Shown here one piece after another: positions 45,201-56,393 of a stretch of DNA of 64,000 bases. The notes beneath the pieces were generated by a model that was given only the letters and a program-made list of their open reading frames with translations, was not told the DNA's origin and did no database searches. The DNA comes from Mytilus edulis (Eukaryota > Mollusca > Bivalvia > Mytilida > Mytilidae), in NCBI RefSeq assembly GCF_963676685.1, contig NC_092350.1, positions 62,861,674 through 62,925,673 on the forward strand. Direction: 5' to 3'. Every line of letters begins with the position of its first letter. The first letter of the stretch is position 1. The position numbers and the translations under genes were made by a program.

Positions 45201-46392
45201 CATATTGCTGTCATATATATGGTCACGGTATTTAAAGTTAAAATGGGATAGATCTGTGTGGCTGTTAGGATAGTATCGCTCACATGCCACCGAATTATTC
45301 ATCAGTAATACTTAAAAATTTTAACTTATGACGTACCTATAGTAAAATGTATGTTGTATAATATTATAACACCAATGCAATATGCATATTAACATGTACG
45401 ACAATAAAATATGCACATTAACATGTAAGGCAATAAAATATGCACATTAAGATGTAAGACAATAAATTAGATTAGACGAATAACCTAGTAAAATTGCGGT
45501 CAACATTGCGGTATACAAAACTTAAACAAATTTTATAAGTTTCTATTCCAAACTAGTAATTATAAATTTTAAACAGTGATATTTGTATGTGTCAAAGTAT
45601 GTTATATAAGTAATTCAAATTAATATGAGGCAGTCATTACCTGTGAAACGGGACGAAGTCTATATAAATAATATTTTTGTAACTTCAAAATCTTTTAAAA
45701 AAGAAACAAAAACACCGTAACGTAACGTCGTTTCCGATTTTGGTTCTTTTGTTAGGGATTTTGCTTTTGACGTTATTTAAGTTTAGACGTCATGTTCAAT
45801 GTTAACAAGGAAACGCGATCATCAGGTAATGTTTATTCAAATCAAAGACAAAGAATGAAATCGGTATTGTGTTCCTTGATTTTACTTTTATTTTACTATA
45901 CTACTCAGAGTCTAATGACAACGAGACCGGAAGAAGAAAGTAGATTTTTGCGTTCTTCGTAAATGTGAAAATTAAAAAAGTGACAAAAATAATTTCCCGA
46001 TTTAAAAAAAAATTATTGACTTTTCTACTATAAAAGGGTCCCCTTACTAAGATGTATTTGGCATTTCTTTTTTTACAAAAAAAATCAACAAGTTTTTAAA
46101 GGTTGTCTTTATCACGATTGAAATGTTTGTTCCTTTTACTTTTACATGTTTTACCAATTATTTTTTAACGCTGTATGGGATTCAACTTTGGGTGCATAGT
46201 AAATCAATGCAATACACTCCTAAGGCTACGTCTAATACTATCTCATTTTTTTATACATTTATAGATAGTCGCCATTCCTGCAAATTGAGAGTATGTATGT
46301 GTGACAAGATTTTTGTAGACTGCCTGCACAACAATACATATAATCCTGACAATTATAACATAGACCATGATACACATTGTTCCGGGAAATAA
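42243..46392 (+). CDS. Secreted phospholipase A2, four exons, one damaged junction
   Basis: This would be a Ca-dependent secreted PLA2 that hydrolyses the sn-2 ester of phospholipids. Exon A 42243-42291 (hydrophobic VCLLGIKMYFSIV) joins in phase 1 to exon B 43209-43359, which has the Ca-loop YGCYCGWYGSG and PVDGVD. Exon C (~43994-44097) has the catalytic CKDHDDCYG. It joins in phase 1 to exon D 46265-46392, which has the VCMCDKIFVDC motif and a TAA stop. Total is about 140 residues, normal for the family. The B-C junction is odd: exon B ends in phase 2, but no in-phase AG precedes exon C, and the first Cys of the expected CC pair reads TTT. It is therefore a pseudogene, a divergent allele or an assembly error. 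The true start may lie in an upstream exon. Confidence 0.78.
42935..43165 (-). repeat. Family B copy in the phospholipase intron
   Basis: GTACCTGTTCCAACTCAGGG, TCATTTTGAGGTCTTTTATG and TCATTTGGTGTCTGATATAG are diverged, inverted family B words between exons A and B. Confidence 0.6.
43420..43575 (-). mobile_element. Retrozyme fragment in the phospholipase intron
   Basis: On the minus strand it carries the 3' end of the 14.0-kb retrozyme: CTCTTCAACTTTTATTTGTT, the ribozyme, and TTAAATTATAATTCTGGTAC. It is a single, truncated unit. Confidence 0.8.
43450..43493 (-). ncRNA. Decayed hammerhead ribozyme 3
   Basis: CUGAUGA (43487-43481) and GAAA (43467-43464) are intact. The stem II pair next to the core is lost (C to A, giving AGAA), and stem III has one G-U pair (ACGU/GCGU). 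The stem II change removes a conserved G-C pair, so activity should be weak or absent. Confidence 0.8.
44630..45040 (+). repeat. Dispersed repeat family C, longest copy
   Basis: CCAAGAGTTCCAAATGGTGA to GACTGTCCCTTTGGTATCTT, inside the last phospholipase intron. The small frame at 44934 is this repeat. Confidence 0.75.
45382..45468. repeat. 29-bp tandem repeat, three copies
   Basis: Three units of ATGCACATTAACATGTAAGG plus CAATAAAAT at 45382, 45411 and 45440, in the last phospholipase intron. Confidence 0.85.
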
Positions 46393-47249
46393 TACATAGT
46401 ATACAAATGTGTGTGTCATTATCTATAAAAAGGAATTTTGTGATAATATGGAATAAGAACGAATTAATGACAGGCATTTCAGAAATTCCTGTTCTGTTCA
46501 TATCTTTGGAGACTATGGGAAAATATATCAATTATAAGTCGGTCAAAGGTGTAATTATCGTCCATATGATTTATTTATCAATTTGAAACTATTATAGCTG
46601 ATCTTTTGTGTTTGTCCAGATTATCTCTGTACATTTCAGTTATATATAAATTAAGCATGGACTGTTATTCAAAGCAATATTTTGTATAAGGAATTGAGTG
46701 ACGATTTCGGTCATCTGACTAATGTGTAGATCTCATCTGTATGATAAGTTGTCCCTGAAACACTGTATATCTACTGTTATGATGACTATCATTGACACAC
46801 ATACAAATTGACGAAGATATGTCAGTAAACATGTTAAAATGTGCGTACGCCTATTATAAGTCGATCTACAATTTCAGTCAGGTTAATTTATTAGTAAATA
46901 TTTTTTTTGTTGATTTTTTGTGCTAAAGTCGATGTCTTCATATGGTTTTATAGTGTTAAAGCAAGCCAGGTACACGAACATTAGAAAAGCGATTTTTAAT
47001 TCATGCGCAACATTTTCTGTAACAAATCAAATGATCATTTGAGCGATTTGACTGATTCTACTTATATTTGCTTACTTACCATTTGTGCTTTTTGAGATTT
47101 GTCTCTCTCTCTTATGTAATTCTTCAAATAACACAAAACAATGTTAGTCATTTAAGCAAAACAACCATTTCTTTTACTGAACTTTTTATATATTGTGACT
47201 TATTTGTACACCTTTGTTCCGTTAACGTTTTCATTTTCGGTTTTAAAAA
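46393..47249. other. No gene seen
   Basis: AT-rich sequence downstream of the phospholipase; short frames only. Confidence 0.4.
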
Positions 47250-48065
47250 ACTCTTGAGGTCAAGGAATAGTAAATTGGCTACATTTGTATGTTCCAGAGT
47301 TTGCTAAAATTTTGCATGCAACTTTGGCTCGTTGAACTGAAAATCGAAAGAAGCTATGCATTGATCTCTTTTGTTATCTGAAATATTTAAGATTGATTTC
47401 TTTCAATCTTGGAGGATACAATGTATGTGTATAGAGAGCACATACAATCGGCGAAAACCCTTAAAATCGTCAAATTTCTGATTCTACTCCATAGATTTTT
47501 CTTTAAAAAACTGCATGCTGTTGATTTAATGTAAATTTCTGTTTCAGTGCTATAGAAACATCATATGCTCACCGACCTATTTGTTTTAATTATAATCAAT
47601 TTGCTACCTTGTTTGTATTGAAAAACGTTAAAAATGAACGTTTTACAGCCTGCAACGCGATGATATTACGATTGTTTTGACGTTTTGTTTGATTTTTTTT
47701 CACAAAAAAACACCACTCTGAATGTTGTTTGCCGCAAACACAAACTTAGTGACCTTATAATTATTTTGTATCGTAAAAACTGAAATTTATGTATCAACAT
47801 ATATCTTTTTTAGGAAAGTATATGGAGTGAAATTACATATTTAACGATTTTAAGACAAGGCCTTTCACTGATTGTATGTGCTTTTTCCCATGTGGTAAGA
47901 ATCCAATCAGTAATATTTCAAATGATAAATCAGATAAATGCATTATTTTTTCGATTTTCAGATGAAGTTCATCAATCCAGAATGGTATGCAACATTTTTA
48001 CTAAAATCTGTGACATAGCCCACTTATTGCTACTTAACCTTAATTGATGTTTTAGCGTACTTGTA
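47250..48065. mobile_element. Long-arm hairpin MITE, copy 1
   Basis: The left arm (GAGGTCAAG, TTTTGCATGCAACTTTGGCT, CGTTGAAC, TTGTTATCTGAAATATT) is inverted on the right (about 47890-48060: AATATTTCAAATGATAAA, GGTATGCAACATTTTTAC, TCTGTGACATAGCCCACTTA). The arms are about 170 bp and imperfect. Same family as 55350-55875. Confidence 0.7.
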
Positions 48066-49510
48066 TTTCAAATAACTTGTCAATGTTACTTTTTACAGAC
48101 AATGACCAGTTGGTGACACAACAGTAGTTTTTGATTTTTATTAATGGTTTAAATAGTAATCCTGTGAAGTTTATTAATTCATACGAAACCTTGAAGTTTT
48201 GTTAAAAAATTCAACGTTAAACAGCCTGTTTGGCCAACTTTATTGATTTACTATATTTGCATGTCTCGGAAACTGCTGCTGTCCTAAGATAGATTTTGTA
48301 TTAGTTGTTAGTAGCCTTGAACAAGCAGCTGTCAGTTGCTGCGAGTACGCTCAGATCTGTACTTATTGTCTTTCTAATGTTGGAATATAAAAGTACCCGG
48401 CCACGTCCACTATGTGTTTTTGTTATATGTATTTCTGTTCGTATCCAGCTAACGAGTTAAGCCTGTCTCAACCGATATTGATTATGCTAACTCTTTTAAT
48501 AGTATTAAAACATTTGACTTTTCTACACTTTTCACAAGAAATTCACATTCAAAACTAATAGACAAATTAAATGAGTTGGTAATGCTTTGTTTAAAACAAT
48601 AAAAAGAACGGCCAACGTAGATATAAGTATATTGTCTTAGCTAAACAAATGTACTTCATTGTTATAGTTTTCAGCCGATTTCTCTTTGCTAGCGGATTAT
48701 GAATCCCCGAGGGTATCATGCTCCGGGACTGACATGATTTATAACATACATTTGTTCAATTGTCCATTCATATATTAAGCAATTATTACATTACAATTCC
48801 CTCAGACAAAGTTCACATTTGATGGATAGAGTTCTCATTGTTAAGGCCCCTTTGGCCAAAAAGCTCTTCACTGGTTTTGGTACTTAAACATTCAAATTTA
48901 TGAGTCGAGCATTCTGCATGACGGTTAATCCAGAGAAGAGCTAAGCACACAAACAAATAATGAATTAATGAATTAATCAACTTTAATTTTCATAACACTG
49001 CTGGTAAACGTAACTCCACCAGGTTATCATCAGCTCATTAATTAGGGCTTCGGTACTGACATGATTATTAGCATACCCTTCTTGAGTTAACTATTTATTT
49101 ATATAGAGTTGAAATTGTACATAAGTTAATTGAATATCATGAATATAATGTCAACAACATTAGTGTCCAACTTTCTAATGCGAATATAACCTTGCATTTA
49201 TTTGGTTCTGAACTTTAACCCAATTTCGGTTATATGGTTATAATATTCAAATGTTTCGATTACTTATACATATTTAGAATTTCAATTGGATATGCACGTT
49301 TTTGGTGAAAGGGAATCCAGAAAAATGCTTCGAGTGAATACAACTGATTACGTACATGTATCATTTTTTGTATCGACGTTAGAATAAGGTTTTGGATTTT
49401 TTCAAATTGGAATCTCGAAAATCAGTTGAGATACACTGATTGTCGAAATGCGTATGGTTTACAGTGAAATGTTTTAAGCTACCACAAAAACAATGTATGT
49501 CATGAACTAC
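48066..49510. other. No gene; retrozyme-like scraps
   Basis: GGATTATGAATCCCCGAGGG (about 48697) and TGCTGGTAAACG..GGTTATCATCAG..GGGCTTCGGTACTGACATG (about 49001-49065) resemble the conserved block at 14150-14215 without any hammerhead core. Otherwise AT-rich and non-coding. Confidence 0.45.
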
Positions 49511-49514
49511 AACT

Positions 49515-50000
49515 GAAATTTTTACAGCAAAAGTTGTATATACAAGTCACGCTCGGGACCAGTGAAAACTGACCTTATATGAGAAATGATTTTTGAATTG
49601 AGTTTAACAATACATAGATATTATTACTGAGGGACAAGAAGAGTGGCACCTTAAACGAAAGGTACTCTCTCAATAGAGGCTACCTTAAAAACAGGAGGCC
49701 ATCCTCCATTTACAAAGAATACTTAGTCACACTTTAAACAAAAACGAAATTATAGTTCAACCAAACTTCAAACAAGATAATTACCATACTTCTAGTATTT
49801 CACAATAGTCGTTAGTAAACTTACATATGTGTCTGTTCTATGTACTATGTAGGTTTTTGTAATCTTACCAGCAGTAGTAATCACGTTACGTTAGATATTT
49901 TTATTGAAAACATTATTTTGAATATTTATAATGAATACAAAATATCAAATATGCATACACATATCGTATCAGCTGTGACAACTAAATACAGTCATATTTT
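49515..50000 (-). pseudogene. Possible relic of a cationic peptide gene 5' region
   Basis: 49820-50000 resembles the 5' UTR exon and upstream region of gene 1 (GTAAACTTACATATGTG with a donor-like GTAAGT on the minus strand; ATCGTATCAGCTGTGACAAC). About 300 bp downstream, an acceptor-like AATTTCAG precedes an ATG and nine hydrophobic codons (MTYIVFVVA) before a stop. It is a weak, suggestive relic. Confidence 0.35.
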
Positions 50001-50424
50001 CAAGAAATAAGACAGTTTCTGACTAAATTATCTCCTTTCTTGGTAGTGTTTGTAACTAGAAAATACCATATATGCGATGGATGTAAATGTTTTGAAAAAG
50101 TCATTTTATGGAAGCGTGTATAATAATAAAGTGATGGATATGCACTGAATGACCATAAACGTTATGACAGGTAGCAACTGATTTGCTTCAAAATATTAAA
50201 AAACGTAATGCATTAATCATGTTATTAGTTTAAAAAAAAATAATTAAAAAAAATAATATCATTTATCAATCTATAAATATTTTCCCTATACAAAGGAGAA
50301 GAGTTACTCAGAAGACTTGTTTGCAGTATTTTTACCCCTTACACTGTAATATATCTCGAAGTTTACTTTGTATGCTTTTTACACAATACAATTAATGTGC
50401 ATTTCACAGTAATTATATTAGATA

Positions 50425-50745
50425 TAGGAAGATGTGGTGTGAGTGCCAATGAGACAACTCTCCATACAAATAACAATTTTAAAAGTAAACCATTATAGGT
50501 TAAAGTACGGCCTTCAACACGGAGCCTTAGCTCACACCGAACAACAAGCTATAAAGGGCCCCAAAATTACTAGTGTAAAACCATTCAAACGGGAAAACCA
50601 ACGGTCTAATCTATATAAACAAAACGAGAAACGAGAAACACGTATATATTACATAAACAAACGACAACTACCGCTGTACATCAGATTCCTGACTTAGGAC
50701 AGGTGCAAACATTTGCAGCGGGATTAAACGTTTAAATGGATCCAA
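50425..50745 (+). repeat. Dispersed repeat family B, longest plus-strand copy
   Basis: GAGTGCCAATGAGACAACTC, GGCCTTCAACACGGAGCCTT, AAAGGGCCCCAAAATTAC, CAGATTCCTGACTTAGGACA. The 84-residue frame at 50443 is the repeat translated. Confidence 0.75.
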
Positions 50746-52770
50746 ACCTTCTCCCTTTTTCTGAAACAGTAGCATAACATCACAACAAAGAAAAACATAC
50801 GATAAAATATCAATTGGCAGACTTAACTCAATCAAAAAACGTATGATTAAACAATGAACGAATAAATTTGATCTGCGATATCTGAATACAAATGCACAGT
50901 TAATTAAATATTAGAGACAAACATTCATGACCAAAAAGCTAACAAACAAATTCAAAAACAGGACATGACTGAGAAATATTTAACCAATCAATGTTCACTT
51001 TTTTTTTATAATCTTGAAGTTTATACAAATGTTGTAAGAATAAGTGAAAAATTGAAGATATTACAAATAATCAAAGCTGGTGTACAGACAAGATCCATAT
51101 AAATAAAAATAACAAAAAAGCATTATAAACAGTATCAACAAGTCGAATTAACAAGAAAATATATTAGTCAGGGAAGAAATAATTGTAATCAGCCTTGTAA
51201 GTATATTTTTTCAAATAATACTATCAGTACTTGACTTTAGCATTTACATATCTTACAAATTACATAAACATGATGATGCTTTTTTATTTGTATTTAAATT
51301 GAGTCAAGAAATATAAATATAGTGATCTACTGTAGCTAGATATATTTCATGTAACGTGTTAAAGTCAGTTAGAAAAGAAGACAAAGATAAAAAGTGAAAA
51401 CAAACTGAATGGGCTTTCCTAGTTGAAACACATTTTGGACACGTGACGCATTTAAACCCATTAACACAATAAAGGCGTCTGTCAAAACATAAATATTGAC
51501 AACCGCTATTGAAAAGAGACTGGAAATCTGACTTATTTCAAACATGGTATGTACTGTATACTTTTTTAAGTTCCGTCTTTTCGGCAGTGGCGTTATTATG
51601 CACGAAAATGGGAAAATAGGCAAATCAGTTTAATACTTACATCCGTTTATCTTTATTTATATATACTTTTCAAACTTCCTGGTAGGTTCGTAATTTTTTG
51701 GATATCAACGCTATTTATATATATATATATATATTTACTTATAAATGAGTTTTTAGTATAACAATAAGAAACTGTGGTAGGATTGCTAACGGTACAACTT
51801 TCCAAATCAGACCAAATGATGGGTCTTTTTTGTTCTTTACTTGCTATCATAATGTCAATCCACTCATCGGGAATTGTTTAAAAACTGGTTATTTAGCAAT
51901 ATGCCAATTCTGAAAAATGCACATACAATGGAATGATTTAAAGGGTTAAACTAGGGTCATTAACCATTCTCTTAAAGTTTCTAGCCTTATTACTGATAAT
52001 AAAACATTTGTTAATGTACGGTGCAAAAATGCCAGAGCATTCCTGGTTTTTCGTGGGGCTTCAGTTTAAATTGATATCATTTTACTTTTTCATACAAAGT
52101 GTCCACGTCAGAAAAATGGAATAATTTGAATTAATACGCAATGAAGACTATATCTGAATGAATACTTGAACAAGTTTGTCAGTTAAATCTTCATATATTT
52201 TTAAAATAAAATTTGCCACAAATATGGATAAATATCTATACTTCAGTAACATGTAATCGAATGATATAATCATGTTGATAAAATATACTCAACATACTCG
52301 ATAATTGTAAATGATGAACTGTTCACTGTGTTTTCGTATTGTCAATTAAATTAAGATAAGATCAGATATCTACTTGTCATCTTCAGAATAGCATGTAGAA
52401 CATATTTGATATAAAACAAAAATGTCCTTGTTGCATATTTTTATCCCAAACTAGGCCAGGAATTTATGTTGAACAATGGTGTTACTTCCTTATGGAAATT
52501 TGTCAATTTATCAATTGTTTGTTGTACCTGGTGTAATGTTTGAAAATCTTCCTGATTTGAGAGAATTACTGCAATGAGTAAAAATGCATAAACTCATATT
52601 GCGTGTTCACTATGCATTTTGTCTCGATTCATCGGCACAAAAGATTATACACCCAAGTGTATAGCAAATGGGTTGTTGTGAATAAGAGGAGGAGGGCATA
52701 ACTATAGTTATATTCTTTTTGAAATGTAACGTTCCATATAAAATAAAACATACATGATATCAATCTCAGA
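50746..52770. other. No gene seen
   Basis: AT-rich, with an (AT)n microsatellite at about 51715-51736. Minus-strand frames at 51369 and 51653 lack recognisable domains. Confidence 0.4.
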
Positions 52771-52774
52771 CTCA

Positions 52775-52870
52775 AGTTATCGCTTTGTTGAAGACCAAAT
52801 GTTGGCCTTGACGGTTTTCTGCTCTTTGGTCTAGTTGTTGTCTCTTCGACATTCTCAATTTAATTTTTAA
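52775..52870 (+). repeat. Family A fragment
   Basis: GTTGAAGACC, GGTTTTCTGCTCTTTGGTCT and TTGTTGTCTCTTCGACATTC are the 3' part of family A. Confidence 0.55.
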
Positions 52871-55349
52871 AGACAATTTAATTAGATTTTCGGGGTTAAT
52901 TGGGGAAATATTAGTGAGAATTTGTTTGTGACCAGAGTAGTAAACCAATGATATATTTGCATGCACACTAAGCACGAACACTCGACCGTTTCTTGTTTGA
53001 GCACTAGCTGTTTGCTATTTCGGAAAGTATGACCTACATCTTTTGGTATTTTAGGGGTCTATGTTACGTCATCTTTGGGTATTTTGTTTTGTTTCGAAGT
53101 AAATAATATGTCTTTTCTTTTTTTTTTCTATTTGGATTGATGTTGTTTGTATATATTCAACTTACGATTTTGATTTCAACTTAGTAGTTATTTCATATTT
53201 CATCTTTATTGCAGACAAACGTACCAGGGGCCGCCTCATATTCGCAGTTAGGTCAAAAGTCGTTGCTCCATTTTGACGGCATCTTCGTCACTTTGAGAGA
53301 AATTACAGTTGTTACTTTTCTTGTTTTTGTGTTTTGCTGTGCATGTAATGATCTAGTGTCATGTATTGATACCCCATATACTTTCTTTTCTCTTCTATTA
53401 TTGATTAACTACGACGATAATTACACTACACACATGTACTATTACAGTTAATATACATTTAGTCGTATGCACAAATTGCAACTTCTCAAAGTACTAAAAA
53501 AAAACAAAAAAAAACAGGCCACTCCATAAAATGAAAATTCAAATTTCCTTCTTTTCCCTTAAGATATTACTTTTGAAAGCAGAATTCCAATTTATATCGG
53601 CTAACTATAGATAAATTTAGAAAATATTATAATTTGAAATATTGATCTTTTGAAGATTGTATTTTTTCCTGTCTGTTAAGTTTTGACCAACTGGATTGTA
53701 ATTTGAGGCAGTTCAACATCATTGATTATAAAAAGGAGAACAATGTAAAATATAACATTTATTTTAGTTATGTCAGATTTTCTACAAAGTTTCCTTATCC
53801 ATGACTAATATTAATAGGCAACAACACAATTGTTCCAACTTGTTTGACTTTGCATGACCTATATCTTTATTGTTTTTAAATATTTATAGTACTGTAGTAT
53901 ATATAAAAGTGAAACTTAAATCTGTTTGAAAGGAAACTGGGATGCATCCAAGGTACTGAAAAGAAACTAATTGCCGAAATGCACTTCACTTTATTTGTAT
54001 TAGAACAAGCACCGATAATGCTATTGTAAGTATCAAAACTTCTCATTGAAATACTTTTCCGATTCGTACATTCACAAAAGAAAATATTTATTATTCAATC
54101 AATAACTTTTCTCTGTCTTTTTGTCTTTATTTATCTTGAACATGACAATTATTTTCAATTCTTTTAATATGTTTGTGATTTTGCCTTTTGATAAGGAACT
54201 TTATGTTTTGAACTTTCCTTGGAGTTCAGTATTTTTGATATTGTATTTTTAAGGTACTTCCACAACGATACTCTATTTTTTTAATTGTTCTTTTAAATAG
54301 TGAATCAAACTTATTCATTTCTTTTAGCATGACAGTTTGTTCATAATGGTGGCGTTATATCTTATACTGATCAGATATCAAATTAAAATTGTTGTACATG
54401 TCTTATAGAAGGAACTCCCTACTAAATTGTATTCGAAATAGAGAATCAATGGTCCGGGTCGTCAAAGCCTTTTGTTAAGATCCATTTAATGCACATATCA
54501 AATATCTTATTTATGTCAATGACCATAAACTTAAAGGTATAGTAAAGGAAAGAACAATTTACAACGAGTGAAACATATCAAGGTTGAAATATAGCATAGG
54601 TGGAATTTACCTAGTAGACTTTTATTAATATACTAAAATTTTGTTCAATCTATATAAAAAGTAAAGTACGTACTTGTATTACTCATGAAACTTCTCAAAT
54701 GAATATACGTATACACGTTTCTGGTGAATGAAAGCTATAAAGTAAACAAGCTTGATTTGTAGTTAGAGGTTGATATATTCAATAAACACATGCTGTATGT
54801 AGTGGTTTTGACGAAGGGTAACACCATATTTATATAAATATATATATATATCTTTGATGAAATCATGTTTACAGCTATAATTATTTATTAACATTAGATA
54901 ACAACATGAACAGATTATTAAGAAAAAAAAAATCAGAGACAGAATCAGAATCAGAATGTTAGTAATCAGATCCGATAATTTTAGAATGTTCAGAACGTGT
55001 TGCGACATGATTCCTATTTTTCAAAATATTAAAACATGATTTAAACAAATTTAAACAAAATTTTGTTATTCCGTTTCACATAATTACGGAAGATTTATAT
55101 ACCTGCAAAATTCACGTTTAGAATTGAATTACTATATAATGATAGGGTTATTTTTTGTAGTTTGTCTTGTGTGTTATATTACAGTTGTTGTCAGGTATAA
55201 TGTGCATACAATATTCAGGTTACCCTAACGATTTTCTGAACAGAGTATTATTTTTCGATGATGTTTATATTTCTTGTTGTCAGTGAAATTGAAATATCAA
55301 ACATACCCTCACTGTGTCTGTGATATAGAAGAATTGTCCAAGGGGTGTA
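52871..55349. other. No gene; one Naiad-like terminal scrap
   Basis: About 54165-54260 (TTTGTGATTTTGCCTTTTGA, CTTGGAGTTCAGTATTTTTG) matches the outer end of the Naiad pseudo-LTR. The frame at 53209 has no known domain. The remainder is AT-rich spacer. Confidence 0.45.
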
Positions 55350-55875
55350 CTTGATAAAGCAGAGCCTTGTGTTAAGGTCAAGTAAAAGTAAGCGGGCTAT
55401 GTCGCATATTTTGCAAAAATTTTGCATGCAACCTTGGCTCGTTGAACTACAATTGCAAATAGAAAAAAATAATGCATTTATCTCTTTTATTATCTGAAAT
55501 ATTACAGATTGATTTATTTCAATATTGGCAAATATTTGTATGAAAGGCACATACAATCGGCAAAAAACCTTCCAAAACTTGTCTTAAAATCGTCAAATCA
55601 TTTATTCAATTCCAAAGCTTTTTCTTAAAAAAAAACTGTATGTTGTTGATTCATAAATTTCTGTTTCCCATACACATATTCGCCAATATTAAAAGAAAGC
55701 AATCTGTAATATTTCAGATAATAAAAGAGATAACTGCATTATTTTTTCTACTTGCAGTCTATTTTTAATTCAACGAGCAAAGGTTGCATGCAAAATGTTA
55801 ACAAAATCTGTGACATAGCCCATTTACTGTTACTTGACTTTAAGTGTAATGTTTGCTTCGATTGTTATGTATGTT
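55350..55875. mobile_element. Long-arm hairpin MITE, copy 2
   Basis: The left arm (GTCAAGTAAAAGTAAGCGGG, TTTTGCATGCAACCTTGGCT, TTATTATCTGAAATATTACA) reappears inverted at about 55680-55870 (TGTAATATTTCAGATAATAA, AAAGGTTGCATGCAAAATG, ATAGCCCATTTACTGTTACT). Arms of ~185 bp around a ~140-bp loop. Palindromic and non-coding; a transcript would form a long hairpin. Confidence 0.8.
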
Positions 55876-56393
55876 CAATATCTCTCAGACGAATTAATCA
55901 ACATTTGAGAAGAGTTGCACGGTTGGGTCCTATATACATGGGTAATTTGTTTTGAATAAACGACCACTGCTCAATGTCAATTAAGTTTAAAATATCAAGC
56001 ATACTGAAGTTCGATTTGTCCTCCGAAAACAAGATATAATTATAATGAATAAAACGTTTACAATAATACAAAATCATGCTCTAGTGGTAAGGTTGTAACA
56101 ATAACATTTGATAAGCTATCGAACAGGAAAATACTACTAGTATTCACATATCTCGTAAATAAAATAAATGTATTGCAATCATAGGGCCACATTACATTCT
56201 AAATGAATTGACAAATTTAATAGATAATTGTTTTTTAAATATTTTTATTGATTTATTAGCATAAACAATAATGATCTGTACTAGTTTTTGGATGCAAAAT
56301 ACGTTACTCTTTTTTAGATAAACAGTAACAACGACTTTGATTAATGGTATAACTGTATAACGAAGAAAGAAACGTTGAATTTAAACTTCACCA

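Noticed and set aside
53209-53451. 80-residue plus-strand frame with a hydrophobic segment
   Set aside because: Ends in low-complexity sequence with no domain, and no splice or start evidence; it lies in repeat-rich spacer.
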